A stretch of DNA of 64,000 nucleotides, taken from the NCBI RefSeq assembly GCF_002188635.1, contig NZ_NINX01000039.1, positions 124,001-188,000 on the forward strand, given 5' to 3'. A program made the translations under genes and the position numbers. Source of the DNA: Pigmentiphaga sp. NML030171. GTDB taxonomy: Bacteria; Pseudomonadota; Gammaproteobacteria; Burkholderiales; Burkholderiaceae_B. Shown one piece after another: positions 7,699 to 20,068 of this stretch (within the stretch, counting starts at the first letter, position 1; the number at the start of each line of letters is the position of its first letter). Under the pieces are notes generated by a model that had not been told where the DNA came from, searched no databases, and worked only from the letters and a program-made list of their open reading frames with translations.

Positions 7699-7781
7699 GG
7701 GAAAAAAAGCGGGCGCCGGTGGGTTCCGCGCGGAGTTCATGGGCGAGAATATATCGGATTTCCTTTTTTCGTCCCCCAGCC

Positions 7782-8405
7782 ATGCACGCCAATGAACCGA
7801 ACCAGCCGCCGCGCCGCTGCGCGTGGGCCGGCAACGATGCCCTGTACGTGTCCTACCATGACGAGGAGTGGGGCCGCCCCCTGGACGGCGAGGCGGCGCT
7901 GTTCGAGCGCATCAGCCTGGAGGGCTTCCAGGCCGGCCTGAGCTGGCTCACCATCCTGCGCAAGCGGCCGGCCTTCCGGCAGGCTTTCGCAGGATTCGAC
8001 GTCGACGAGGTCGCTGCCTTCGGCATCCGGGACGTCGAACGCCTGCTGGCCGACACGGGCATCGTGCGGCACCGGGGCAAGATCGAGGCGGTGATCAACA
8101 ACGCGCGCCGGGCGCGCGAACTGCGTGCCGAGGAAGGCTCGCTCGCGGCCTTCCTGTGGCGCTACGAACCCGCCGGTACCTACGACGGGCCGCCGCGCGC
8201 CGAGTCGCCGGAATCCCGGGCCCTGTCCAAGGAGCTCAAGCGGCGCGGCTGGCGCTTCGTGGGGCCGACCACGATGTATTCGTTGATGCAGGCCGTCGGC
8301 ATGGTCAACGACCACGGACCGGACTGCGTCTGCAGGAAGGAGGTGGAGGCGCTGCGCGCCGCCTTCCCGCGGCCGGGCGCGTTGGGCCGGCGCAAGCGGC
8401 CCTGA
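7782..8405 (+). CDS. tag: DNA-3-methyladenine glycosylase I
   Basis: A 207-residue Tag enzyme that excises N3-methyladenine from alkylated DNA. The zinc site is recognisable: Cys in RCAWAG and His in YHDEEWG near the N-terminus, and the C-terminal His and Cys in NDHGPDC. The helix-hairpin-helix region FERISLEGFQAGLSW and the TTMYSLMQAVGMVNDH signature match the family. Length is slightly above the usual 187-195 residues because of a short basic C-terminal tail. The ATG at 7782 is the first after the promoter-like AT-rich stretch shared with the divergent thioredoxin-like gene; no other start fits. Confidence 0.95.
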   Translation: MHANEPNQPPRRCAWAGNDALYVSYHDEEWGRPLDGEAALFERISLEGFQAGLSWLTILRKRPAFRQAFAGFDVDEVAAFGIRDVERLLADTGIVRHRGKIEAVINNARRARELRAEEGSLAAFLWRYEPAGTYDGPPRAESPESRALSKELKRRGWRFVGPTTMYSLMQAVGMVNDHGPDCVCRKEVEALRAAFPRPGALGRRKRP

Positions 8406-8584
8406 AAGCGGACGCCCCTTATGAAGCGGCGTGCACAGGTAGCACGTTGCGATGACTTCGGATAGAGTATCCGGGCTGGATGCAGTGCCTTGTCGCGTTA
8501 CCGGTTGGTTTCCCTGTCCGATCCCCGGTGTCACGAGTGGTGTGCCGCGGGCGAAGGACCGCAGCATTCACACGGGGGCAGATC

Positions 8585-11961
<3,377 letters not shown>

Positions 11962-11968
11962 CCGGAAG

Positions 11969-13390
11969 TTATTCCCAGCCGCCGCCCAACGCCAGGAACA
12001 AGGCCGCCTGGTCGGTGGCCAGTTGTCCCTGGGCGGCGGCCAGCGCGCTTTCCGAACCGGCCAGGGTGCGGTCGGCGTCCAGCGCCGTCAGGAAGTCGGT
12101 ACGCCCCAGGCGGTACAGCGTGCGCGCCTGTTCGGCGGCCTCGCGGTTACGGTCGCGGGCGGCGCGCAGCGCGTCGGCCCGGTCCAGGTCCCGGGCATAT
12201 ACGGTCAGCGCGCTGGAGGTCTCGCGCAGCGCGTTCAGCACCGCTGCGTCGAAGCGGGCCAGGGCGGCCGCGCTGCCGGCCTCGGCCTGTTCGATATGGC
12301 TGCGGGCCAGGCCGGTGTTGGGCAGGCTCCAGGAGATGAGCGGGCCCAGGCTCCAGCGGAAGCTGTTGTCGGCGCCGAAGCGCGACAGCGTGCCGGTGCT
12401 GCCGGCCGACAGGCCCAGCGAGATGCTGGGATACAGTTCGGACGTGGCCACGCCTATGCGGGCGGTGGCGGCCGCCAGCGAGCGCTCGGCCTGGCGGATG
12501 TCGGGCCGCCGGCGCAGCAGCGCCGCGCCGTCGCCCACCGGGACGGGATCGCGCAACGTGGGCGGGACATGGCAGGCGGCCAGGGACGCGGGCAGCGTAC
12601 CCGGTGCCTTGCCCACCAGGACGGCCAGCCGGTAGAGCGCGGTGGTGCGTTGCGCCTCCAGCGGCGGCACGGCCGCCCGCAGCTGCTCGAGCTGCCCCTG
12701 GGCGCGGCTGATGTCCAGTGAGGTGCCGCGGCCCATGTCGGCACGCCTGCGAGTGAGCTGGGCGAACCGTTCCTGCAGCGCGATGGAGTGCCGGACCGTC
12801 TCCAGCTGCTGGCCGGCGGCGCAGACGTCGGCGTAGGCTCGCACCGTGCCCGCCGCGACGTTGACTCGAGCCAGGTCGTAGGCGGCCTGGGCCGCCTCCG
12901 CGTCGGCGTTCGCCGCCTCGAGCCCGCGCGATATCTTGCCGAACAGGTCGACCTGGTAGGACACGGCCGCGCCCGCGTCGTAGGTGCCGACGTCGGGCAG
13001 CGCGTAGGGCACGCCCTTGGCGGCGCCGGAGGCGCGCCCATAGGCGGGAGCGGCGCTGACCGAGACGTTCGGTCGCCGGCCGGCGCCAGCCTCGTCCACG
13101 ATCGCGGCGGCGCGTCGCAGGTTGGCGGCGGCCACGCGCAGGTCGGTATTGGCGGCGAAGGCCTGGCCCACCAGGTCGTCCAGCACCGGATCGTCGTACA
13201 GGCGCCACCAATGGGCGGGCAGCGGCGCAGCCCGGGCGGACGAGGCCTCCAGTCCGGCCAATGGTCCGTTGGCGGCGTCGAGGTTGACGGCGGCCTGCTC
13301 CGGCACGTGGTAGTCGGGGCCCACGGTAGAACACGCAGCCATCGCGCCCAGCAGCGCGGCGGCCAGGCAGCGCAAGACGAGGGGTTTCAT
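11969..13390 (-). CDS. NodT-family outer-membrane efflux lipoprotein
   Basis: A 473-residue TolC-like channel of the NodT/RND outer-membrane factor type. A lipobox MAAC puts the lipidated residue at Cys20. Two OEP repeats follow (about 60-250 and 270-470) with LRRRPDIRQAERSLAAATARIGVATSELYPSI-type helical barrel sequence (RRPDI.. and ATSELYPSI being the diagnostic parts). It is the last gene of the MarR-FUSC-DUF1656-HlyD-NodT operon, overlapping the HlyD stop by four bases, and would supply the outer-membrane duct for that pump. Transported compounds are not shown by the sequence. Confidence 0.9.
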   Translation of the reverse strand: MKPLVLRCLAAALLGAMAACSTVGPDYHVPEQAAVNLDAANGPLAGLEASSARAAPLPAHWWRLYDDPVLDDLVGQAFAANTDLRVAAANLRRAAAIVDEAGAGRRPNVSVSAAPAYGRASGAAKGVPYALPDVGTYDAGAAVSYQVDLFGKISRGLEAANADAEAAQAAYDLARVNVAAGTVRAYADVCAAGQQLETVRHSIALQERFAQLTRRRADMGRGTSLDISRAQGQLEQLRAAVPPLEAQRTTALYRLAVLVGKAPGTLPASLAACHVPPTLRDPVPVGDGAALLRRRPDIRQAERSLAAATARIGVATSELYPSISLGLSAGSTGTLSRFGADNSFRWSLGPLISWSLPNTGLARSHIEQAEAGSAAALARFDAAVLNALRETSSALTVYARDLDRADALRAARDRNREAAEQARTLYRLGRTDFLTALDADRTLAGSESALAAAQGQLATDQAALFLALGGGWE

Positions 13391-14292
13391 GAGGCCGCTC
13401 CTTGGGGATCGCGGGCCTTGGCCTGTTCGCGGACTTCGACCGTGGCCGTCTGGCCCGCCACCAGCCTGACCGAGTCCGGAACGCGGTCGATGGCCACGCG
13501 CACGGGAATGCGCTGGGCCAGCCGCACCCAGTTGAAGGTCGGGTTGACGTTGGGTAGCAGGTTGGCGGCGGTACTGCGGTCGCGGTCGGCGATGCCTTCG
13601 GAGAAGCTCTCGACGTGGCCTTCAAGCGGTTCGCCCGCGCCCATCAGCAGCACCGACGCCTGGTCGCCGACATGGATGCGCGGCAGCTTGTTTTCCTCGA
13701 AATAGCCTTCGACATAGAACGAGTCCCGGTCGACCAGCGCCATGACGGCATGCCCGGCGGTGACGTAGGCGCCGCCTTGCAGATCCAGGTTGGTGACGTA
13801 GCCGTTGACGGGGGACACCACCGTGCTGCGGGTCAGGTTCAACCGGGCCAGGTCGAGATTGGCCTGCGCCTGCGCCAGCGCGGCGCGCAGTTGCTCGGCG
13901 CGCGACTGGGCCTGTTCGCGGCTTTCCTGGGCGACCAGTTCGCCCAGTTCGCCGTTGCGGCGGATCTCGCGCGTGGCCTGGGCCAGGGCGGCGCGCTGCG
14001 ATTGCACGGCGGCCTGGGCCTGGCGCACGGCCAGTTCGTAGCGGGCCTTGTCGATCTCGAACAGCACCTGCCCGGCGCGGACGGCCTGGTTGTCGCGCAC
14101 CAGCACCCTGGTGACGGGGCCGGTGACATCGGGGGCGACCTGGACGACATAGGCCTTCACGCGGCCGTCGCGCGTCCAGGGACGGACCTCGTAGCGCTGC
14201 CAAAGGGTCCAGCCGGCGCCGATGGCGATGGCCAGGACCAGCAGGGTCAATGCGAACCGGCCCAGCGCCGGCAATGAAATCTTGGGTATCAC
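13387..14292 (-). CDS. HlyD/AaeA-type periplasmic adaptor of a FUSC efflux pump
   Basis: A 301-residue membrane-fusion protein with one N-terminal anchor (about 10-30), a biotinyl-lipoyl half-motif, a coiled-coil hairpin (about 90-150) and a beta-barrel domain. The stretch YFEENKLPRIHVGDQASV and NLLPNVNPTFNWVRLAQR matches the AaeA/EmrA-like adaptors of aromatic carboxylic acid efflux pumps. It starts with GTG (14292), one base after the DUF1656 stop, and ends in an ATGA overlap with the NodT gene. It would bridge the FUSC inner-membrane protein to the outer-membrane channel. Confidence 0.9.
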   Translation of the reverse strand: MIPKISLPALGRFALTLLVLAIAIGAGWTLWQRYEVRPWTRDGRVKAYVVQVAPDVTGPVTRVLVRDNQAVRAGQVLFEIDKARYELAVRQAQAAVQSQRAALAQATREIRRNGELGELVAQESREQAQSRAEQLRAALAQAQANLDLARLNLTRSTVVSPVNGYVTNLDLQGGAYVTAGHAVMALVDRDSFYVEGYFEENKLPRIHVGDQASVLLMGAGEPLEGHVESFSEGIADRDRSTAANLLPNVNPTFNWVRLAQRIPVRVAIDRVPDSVRLVAGQTATVEVREQAKARDPQGAAS

Positions 14293-14293
14293 G

Positions 14294-14500
14294 TCAGAAC
14301 TCGCGGGTAAAGAAAAACGACAGGCAGGCCAGGACTATGACGAACAGGCAGGCGTCGAACAGCGGGGGATGCCAGACCAGGCGGTAGAGGCCGAGGCGGG
14401 CCAGTCCGTGCCCAAGCAGCCTGGACACGACGATGGCCGCGAAGGCCAGCAACAACAGGGCTGGCACGTACAGGCCATAGACGTTGATTTCAGCGAACAT
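14294..14500 (-). CDS. DUF1656 (AaeX-like) small membrane protein
   Basis: A 68-residue protein with two hydrophobic helices (about 10-28 and 44-62) and the DUF1656 marks FAEINVYGLYVP and HPPLFDACLFVIVL. AaeX-like proteins are nearly always encoded between the FUSC pump and HlyD adaptor genes; their function is unknown. The ATG at 14500 overlaps the FUSC stop by 11 bases. Longer upstream frames are out of context with the family. Confidence 0.9.
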   Translation of the reverse strand: MFAEINVYGLYVPALLLLAFAAIVVSRLLGHGLARLGLYRLVWHPPLFDACLFVIVLACLSFFFTREF

Positions 14501-16541
14501 GGTCGGACTCCGGCAGGGAAGGCGCCGGCTGGTAGTCGTCGGCATCGGGGTACAGGTCGCGGCGTATGCCGCACAGCGCGGCCACCGCGTCGGGCTGCAC
14601 GTTCGATGCCGGCAGCGCGCACACCGCGCGCAGCAGGTCGTCGATCCGCGCGAGCAAGTCGGGGGCGGGGCGCTGGGTGGGCAGGCGCCGGCTGGCGAAG
14701 AACGAGGACAGCGCGGCCAGCAGCGGCCGCACGCGCACGTGGCCGCGGACCAGCTCGGGCTGCAGGCGCAGCAGTTGCGTCATGTTCAGGCCCACGCGCA
14801 GGTCCGCCAGTACGTCGGCGCCTTGCAGGTCGGCGTTGGCGCGGGCAGCCGCCATGCGGGGCGCAAGCAGCGCGAGGCGGTCCAGCATGCGGGCCGAGAT
14901 CTCGGTTACGATGATGTTGCGGGCCGAGTCGGCGCGTCCCAGTTCGGCCAGTTCCCGCCAGTTCGCGCGCAACAGCCTGAGCGCGCTGTAGTCGGCGCTG
15001 ATGGTGCGGAACAGCCGCGTGCAGACGGCGGCGGCCACGATGCCCGCCACCTGCGCCAGCATGCTGTTGGCGAAGGAGACGAGATCGGCGGTCTGGGTGT
15101 CGTGCATGGCCAGCGCCGAGGTCACGCCGAACAGGAAGGCCATCGCCCGGCCGGTGGTGGGCGGCCGGGCGATCAGTACACCCAGCAGGAGGAACAGCGG
15201 CGCGGTGGTCAGCACCAGCATTTCGAAACTGTGCACGGCCGGCAGCACGACCAGCAGGTAGAAGGCCGAGCACGGGATGGACAGCAGCGTGAACTTCAGG
15301 AACACCCGTATGGCCGGCACGGGGTTGTCCATGGTGGCGAACAGGCAGCAGAAGATGGCCGCCATCAGCGCCGCGCCCGAGCCGGCCTGCCACGCGGTGG
15401 CGATCCAGAACAGGCAGCAGGCCAGGATGGCGACCGTGGCCGCGAAGGCCGACAGCAGGGCCAGCCCGCGGTCGGTGTGCAGCACGCGCGGTGAACTGGG
15501 CTGCTCGCGGACGGACTCGGAACGGGCATCGTGCAGGCCCGCCTCGATGTGCGTGCGCAGCGCGCTGGAGTCGGCGTAGGCATTGATCAGTGCCTTCAGG
15601 CGCGAGCCCAGGCTGAGCTCGACCATCTCGCGCCACCCCATGTCCCGCGAGACCGCGGGATGGCTGGCGTCGATGGCCCGCACCAGCCCGGCCAGCCGGG
15701 CAGGGTCACGCGGTCCGGGATCGCCGGTCCATGCGGCCACGTCGCGCATCACGGCTTCCCAGCGGCGGGCCAGGCCGGCGGGCATCGACCGCAGCACCGC
15801 CAGGCGGTCCTCGATGGCGGACAGCAACGGCATCATCAGCGAGATGCGGTCCTGCACGGCGTGGATGGCGTTGGTGGTCCAGCGCAGGTGCGAGGTATCG
15901 AAGGGCAGGTGGGTCGCCATCAGCCGCAGGTCGGTGACGTCGGCGGCGAGCTTGCGCCGATCCAGCTGGCCGACGTCGGACTTGCCGCCCAGCGTGTCGG
16001 CGATCCAGCGCTGGGCATCGTCGTAGGCCCGCTGCACGCGCGCGACGAGAACCGGGCCGATGCCCTGCGGCATCACCAGGCTGTGGATCAGCGTGGCGCA
16101 GGTGATGCCCAGCAGGATCTCTTCGACGCGCGCCAGCGAGGTGTCGAAGATCTGCTCGGGCTGTGTGACGGCGGGAAAGCCGATCAGCGCGGCGGTGTAG
16201 CCCGCCAGCATGAAGAGATAGGACCGGGGCGTGCGATCCAGCAGCGAGATGTACAGGCACAGCCCTACCCACAACGCGAAGGCGAGCGAAAGCAGCTCCG
16301 GCGCGTTGGCCAGGAGCGGCACGGCGGCCAGGGCCATGGCCGACCCCAGCGTGGTGCCGGTGACGCGGTAGACCGCCTTCGAGCGCACCGCGCCGGCCAG
16401 CGGGCTGCTGACCACGTAGGCGGTGGTCATGGCCCAGAACGGACGCGGCAGGCCCATGCGCATCGCAAGATAGAGGGCGAGCACCGCGGCTGCATAGCTC
16501 TTGAGCGAGAACAGCGCCTCGGAAAGGGTGGGGGGCTTCAT
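14490..16541 (-). CDS. FUSC-family (AaeB-like) inner-membrane efflux protein
   Basis: A 683-residue aromatic-acid-exporter/fusaric-acid-resistance family protein. It has two clusters of membrane helices (about 10-165 and 350-505) separated by and followed by soluble regions, the usual AaeB/YccS plan. PFWAMTTAYVVSSPLAGAVRSKAVYRVTGT carries the family core (TAYVV, GAVRSKA, RVTGT). Related pumps export p-hydroxybenzoate, fusaric acid or other aromatic acids. The start at 16541 overlaps the marR stop as ATGA. As the operon is led by a MarR repressor, an aromatic acid inducer is plausible. Confidence 0.9.
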   Translation of the reverse strand: MKPPTLSEALFSLKSYAAAVLALYLAMRMGLPRPFWAMTTAYVVSSPLAGAVRSKAVYRVTGTTLGSAMALAAVPLLANAPELLSLAFALWVGLCLYISLLDRTPRSYLFMLAGYTAALIGFPAVTQPEQIFDTSLARVEEILLGITCATLIHSLVMPQGIGPVLVARVQRAYDDAQRWIADTLGGKSDVGQLDRRKLAADVTDLRLMATHLPFDTSHLRWTTNAIHAVQDRISLMMPLLSAIEDRLAVLRSMPAGLARRWEAVMRDVAAWTGDPGPRDPARLAGLVRAIDASHPAVSRDMGWREMVELSLGSRLKALINAYADSSALRTHIEAGLHDARSESVREQPSSPRVLHTDRGLALLSAFAATVAILACCLFWIATAWQAGSGAALMAAIFCCLFATMDNPVPAIRVFLKFTLLSIPCSAFYLLVVLPAVHSFEMLVLTTAPLFLLLGVLIARPPTTGRAMAFLFGVTSALAMHDTQTADLVSFANSMLAQVAGIVAAAVCTRLFRTISADYSALRLLRANWRELAELGRADSARNIIVTEISARMLDRLALLAPRMAAARANADLQGADVLADLRVGLNMTQLLRLQPELVRGHVRVRPLLAALSSFFASRRLPTQRPAPDLLARIDDLLRAVCALPASNVQPDAVAALCGIRRDLYPDADDYQPAPSLPESDHVR

Positions 16542-17008
16542 GAGGACGACGCGGGCCCGGATTCCCGGGCGAGTTGTTCGATCGCGGCCTGCAGGCCTTC
16601 GAGCGTGCGCAGGCAGGCTTCGATGTCGTCCTGGCTGCTGCCTGCGAACAGGGCGCGGCGAAAGGGGATGAGGGCGGCTTCGACCCGGTCGGCGCATTGC
16701 CGGCCGGAGGCCGTGAGATACAGGGACTTGGCGCGGCGGTCGGAGGCGTCTTCGCGGCGTTCGACCAGGCCCAGCTCGATCACGCGGTCGATGACGCGCA
16801 CCACCGACGAGGGCTCGATGCCCAGCGCGTCGGCGACAGCCCCGGGGCGGGCGCCGTCGCCCAGGCGGCCGATCATGACCACCGGCCAGGCGGTGGCCTG
16901 GGACAGGCCGAAATCGGCGGTCAACGTGTCGGCCGCCGATTTGTAGGCGCGAGCCGTGCGGCCCAGGGCCATGGTCAGGGTGGCGAGTTGCTTGTCAATT
17001 TTGTCCAT
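16538..17008 (-). CDS. MarR-family regulator of the FUSC efflux operon
   Basis: A 156-residue MarR protein. The winged helix covers about 45-110 (ALGIEPSSVVRVIDRVIELGLVERREDASDRRAK) with the DxRxK-like wing intact. MarR proteins are dimeric repressors often released by phenolic ligands. The ATG at 17008 is the best domain start; ATG at 17023 adds only five residues and neither has a clear ribosome-binding site. It is the first gene of the efflux operon and overlaps the pump gene by four bases, so it very likely controls its own operon through the palindromes listed just upstream. Confidence 0.88.
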   Translation of the reverse strand: MDKIDKQLATLTMALGRTARAYKSAADTLTADFGLSQATAWPVVMIGRLGDGARPGAVADALGIEPSSVVRVIDRVIELGLVERREDASDRRAKSLYLTASGRQCADRVEAALIPFRRALFAGSSQDDIEACLRTLEGLQAAIEQLARESGPASSS

Positions 17009-17017
17009 GAAAAATAT

Positions 17018-17039
17018 TAGCATGCAAACTATTTGTTTG
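17018..17039. promoter_or_regulatory. Candidate MarR operator / promoter of the efflux operon
   Basis: An AT-rich patch just upstream of marR holds two overlapping dyads: TT-A-GCATGC-A-AA at about 17019-17028 and CAAAC-TATTT-GTTTG at 17025-17039. Their placement 10-30 bases before the repressor start suits autoregulation. Which dyad is bound is not decided by sequence alone. Confidence 0.5.
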
Positions 17040-17108
17040 TGAAGTATTTGCCGATTCGACAAAAATTCGACAAGGCTTCGACGTTTCTTCGATGGCGCGC
17101 CCGATAAC

Positions 17109-18869
17109 GTGGCGGCATTGCTTCATGGGAGCGCCAGTTTGTCTTCCGCACTACACGGGCATCGCTCGGGGACGTTCATTTGGGGCCTGGTCGCGGCCGG
17201 GCAGAACCGCGGCTGGGGGCTCCGGGGCAGTACGCGGCTGGCGCTCGCCATCGCCGCCGGGTTGGTGCTTTTCTACAACATCGCGGTCTGGCGCGAGATC
17301 GTGCGCATCGTTCCCTGGAACGGGGCGGGCTCGGTCGTCTTCTATCTATCGTTCGCCATCCTGATGTGGTCGGCGTTCGGGCTGCTGCTGACGCTGTGTT
17401 CGTTCAAGACGGTGTTCAAGCCGCTGTTGACGCTGCTGCTGCCGGTGTCTGCCCTGACGGCGTACTTCATGGGCACCTACGGTGTCGCAATCGACAACGT
17501 GATGGTGCAGAACCTGGCCGAGACCGACGTACGCGAGGCCGGCGCATTGCTGAGCCCGGGGCTGCTGGGCTACCTGCTGGTGCTGGGGGTGCTGCCCGTG
17601 GCGGGCCTGTGGCGCCTGCGGGTGGAGTACGCGGCTGGCGTGCGGGGCGTGATGGCTCGCCTGCTGGTGGCCTCGGCCTGCCTGGTGACCGGCCTGGCGA
17701 TGCTGGGCGGTTTCTATTCCGTGTACGCGCCGTTGTTCCGCGAACACCGGCAGGTGACGCAGAAGATCAATCCGACGAGCTACCTGTACGCGCTGGGCAA
17801 GTATGCGCGGCAGCGCTGGGGGGCCAAGGAGGCCGCCCTGGTCGTGGCGCCCATCGGCCTGGATGCCGTCCGCTCGGCCGCGGCCGCGGCGCGGCCCCGC
17901 AAGTCCCTGGTGGTATTCGTGGTGGGCGAGACGGCGCGCGCGGACCACTTCGGGCTGAACGGCTATGCGCGCGATACGACGCCGGAACTGTCGCGCCTGG
18001 GGGTGCTCAATTTCTCCAACGTCGCCTCGTGCGGCACGTCCACGGCGGTATCGGTCCCGTGCATGTTCTCGGACCTGGGCCGGGCGGATTATTCGGACCG
18101 CGCCGCCAAGACGCGCGAGGGCTTGCTGGACGTGCTCCAGCGGGCGGGCGTGGCGGTCTACTGGCGCGAGAACAACAGCGATTGCAAGGGCACCTGCCTG
18201 CGCGTGCCCAACGACAGCATCATGGGCAACCCGCGCCTTCCCCACTGCGACGCCGAGGGGTGCCGCGACGAGGCGCTGCTGGAAGGCCTGTCCGCCTACA
18301 TGGACGAGCATCCGGGCGACGCCTTCATCGTGCTGCACACCATGGGCAGCCACGGCCCCGCCTACTACCGGCGCTACCCGCCGGAATTCGAGCGATTCAA
18401 GCCCGTCTGCCGCACCAACCAACTGGGCGACTGCCCGCACGAGGCGCTGGTCAACGGCTACGACAATTCCATTCTCTACACCGACTACTTCCTGGCGCAG
18501 GTCGTCGGCCTGCTGCAGAAGCAGGCCGCCACGCGGGATACGGCCATGGTCTACGTATCCGACCATGGCGAGTCGCTGGGCGAGAACGGTCTCTACCTGC
18601 ACGCCGCGCCGTATGCGATCGCGCCGCGGGCCCAGACCCACGTGCCCATGGTGATGTGGATGTCGCCCGGCGCGGCGCGCGACTGGGGCGTGGACACCGC
18701 CTGCCTGGCCGCCCGTCGCGACGCGCCCTACAGCCACGACAACCTGTTCCATTCCGTCCTGGGAATGTTCGAGGTAAGGACGAGCGTGTACAGGCAGCAG
18801 CTGGACATGCTCGCGCCGTGCCGTGCGGCGCTCGAGGCCCGGGCGGGAAAGGGCCGCGCCCGGGGCTAG
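17109..18869 (+). CDS. eptA: EptA/MCR-type phosphoethanolamine transferase
   Basis: A 586-residue inner-membrane enzyme that moves phosphoethanolamine from phosphatidylethanolamine to lipid A (or core sugar), lowering surface charge and polymyxin binding. Five hydrophobic segments occupy about 40-220, followed by the periplasmic alkaline-phosphatase-type domain. Zinc and catalytic residues are in place: Glu in VVGETARADHFG, the nucleophile Thr312 in SCGTSTAVSVPCMFS, MGSHGPAY, and DHGESLGENGLYLHAAP. Paired cysteines typical of the family are present. The start is uncertain: GTG 17109 as used here, or TTG 17139 which has GGGAGC seven bases before it. It stands alone, not next to a PmrAB system, and converges on a LysR gene. 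Confidence 0.9.
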   Translation: MAALLHGSASLSSALHGHRSGTFIWGLVAAGQNRGWGLRGSTRLALAIAAGLVLFYNIAVWREIVRIVPWNGAGSVVFYLSFAILMWSAFGLLLTLCSFKTVFKPLLTLLLPVSALTAYFMGTYGVAIDNVMVQNLAETDVREAGALLSPGLLGYLLVLGVLPVAGLWRLRVEYAAGVRGVMARLLVASACLVTGLAMLGGFYSVYAPLFREHRQVTQKINPTSYLYALGKYARQRWGAKEAALVVAPIGLDAVRSAAAAARPRKSLVVFVVGETARADHFGLNGYARDTTPELSRLGVLNFSNVASCGTSTAVSVPCMFSDLGRADYSDRAAKTREGLLDVLQRAGVAVYWRENNSDCKGTCLRVPNDSIMGNPRLPHCDAEGCRDEALLEGLSAYMDEHPGDAFIVLHTMGSHGPAYYRRYPPEFERFKPVCRTNQLGDCPHEALVNGYDNSILYTDYFLAQVVGLLQKQAATRDTAMVYVSDHGESLGENGLYLHAAPYAIAPRAQTHVPMVMWMSPGAARDWGVDTACLAARRDAPYSHDNLFHSVLGMFEVRTSVYRQQLDMLAPCRAALEARAGKGRARG

Positions 18870-18883
18870 CGCCTGTCCACGCT

Positions 18884-18913
18884 AAAAAGAGGCTCGCCAG
18901 GCCCTGGGGCCTC
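18884..18913 (-). terminator. Probable rho-independent terminator of the LysR gene
   Basis: Read on the minus strand, GAGGC and GCCTC arms (18913-18909 and 18893-18889) enclose a short inner stem and are followed at once by TTTTT (18888-18884). The stem begins inside the LysR stop codon, which is unusual but possible. Confidence 0.45.
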
Positions 18914-19928
18914 AGAAGACGCTTTCGGCCAGGTTGTGCTGTTCGATGACCGACCGGACCGTGTGGCCGCTGGGCTGGCAGGCGAACTCGCATTCCTGCG
19001 GCATGTCGTTCGCGTGGCATTCGCCGCCCAGCAGCGGACACCGGCCGAACAGTTCGCTTACCCAGTCCACGAATGCCCGCACCTTGGGCGACAGGTGCCG
19101 GTTGTGCAGGTAGACCACCGAGATCGGCATGGGCGAAGGCTTCCAGTCGGTCAGCACCTCGCGCAGCAGGCCGGACTCCAGATGGGGGCGCACCATGTAC
19201 CGGGCCGGCTGGATCAGGCCGAAGCCTTGCAGGCCGCAGGCCACGTATGCGTCCGAGTCGTTGACCGAGACGATGCCCTTGACCTTGACCTCGGTAGCCA
19301 CGCCGTCCACGACGAAGTCCCAGTCGATGGTGCGGCCGGTGCGGGCGGAGAAATAATGGACGGCGTGATGGCGCTCGAGGTCCTTGAGCGTGCGTGGCTC
19401 GCCATAGGCCTCCAGGTAGGAGGGCGCCGCGCAGGTCAGGCTTTCGAAGGTGCCGATGCGCCGGGCCACCATGGAAGAGTCCTGCAATTCGCCGACGCGG
19501 ATGGCGCAGTCCACGGCTTCCTGGACCAGGTCGACCGGACGGTCGCTCATGCCTATCACCAGCTCGATGTCCGGATAGCGCTCATGGAATTCGCACAGCG
19601 ACGGAATCAGGATGGAACGGCCGATCGAGGCCGGCGTGTCGATGCGCAGCCGGCCGCGCGGCCGGCGCGCGACGTCGCGGAAGGACGTCTCGGCTTCCTC
19701 CAGGTCCGCCAGCAGCCGCACGCAGCGCTCGTAGTAAGAGGCGCCGTCGGGCGTGAGACTGATCTTGCGGGTGGTACGGTTCAGCAGCCGGACCTGCAAC
19801 GCACGTTCGAGATTACGGATGGTGGTGCTGACGGTGGCGCGCGGCAGTCCGAGGTTGTCGGCCGCCAGGGTGAAGCTGTTGGCTTCCACCACGCGTGTGA
19901 ACACCTGCATGGCCTGGAATTTGTCCAC
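18912..19928 (-). CDS. LysR-family regulator, probably of the adjacent RND pump
   Basis: A 338-residue LysR-type regulator: winged helix at about 1-60 (FTRVVEANSFTLAADNLGLPRATVSTTIRNLE) and a substrate-binding domain at about 90-290. The C-terminal 45 residues, with five cysteines or histidine-cysteine pairs (GRCPLLGGECHAND and ECEFACQPSG), extend beyond the usual end and might bind a metal or sense redox state. I chose the GTG at 19928 because AGGAG lies seven bases upstream and it gives the standard LysR N-terminus; the longer ATG at 20012 would run through the palindrome in the promoter. It is divergent from the RND efflux operon, the MexT-MexEF-OprN arrangement. Confidence 0.88.
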   Translation of the reverse strand: MDKFQAMQVFTRVVEANSFTLAADNLGLPRATVSTTIRNLERALQVRLLNRTTRKISLTPDGASYYERCVRLLADLEEAETSFRDVARRPRGRLRIDTPASIGRSILIPSLCEFHERYPDIELVIGMSDRPVDLVQEAVDCAIRVGELQDSSMVARRIGTFESLTCAAPSYLEAYGEPRTLKDLERHHAVHYFSARTGRTIDWDFVVDGVATEVKVKGIVSVNDSDAYVACGLQGFGLIQPARYMVRPHLESGLLREVLTDWKPSPMPISVVYLHNRHLSPKVRAFVDWVSELFGRCPLLGGECHANDMPQECEFACQPSGHTVRSVIEQHNLAESVF

Positions 19929-19999
19929 GAGAGGCTCCTGCCGCCTGATGGGCGGCAATTGTTCGTTCTGGATGAATAGTGTTTGTAAAAACGCAGGAT

Positions 20000-20017
20000 T
20001 TATCGGAAACACGATAA
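20000..20017. promoter_or_regulatory. Palindrome in the LysR/RND divergent promoter
   Basis: A perfect inverted repeat TTATCG-GAAACA-CGATAA lies between the divergent LysR and RND operons, 52 bases before the adaptor start. It is a natural candidate for the LysR regulator's site. It does not match the published MexT box closely enough to call it that. Confidence 0.5.
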
Positions 20018-20068
20018 CACTCAGAATCGGGCATCGCTGTATTCACCCATACGAGCCCGAGGTTTTTC

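Noticed and set aside
17109..18869. Mobile colistin-resistance gene (mcr)
   Set aside because: Although the family is shared, there is no insertion sequence, plasmid marker or change in base composition around the gene; it looks chromosomal and native.
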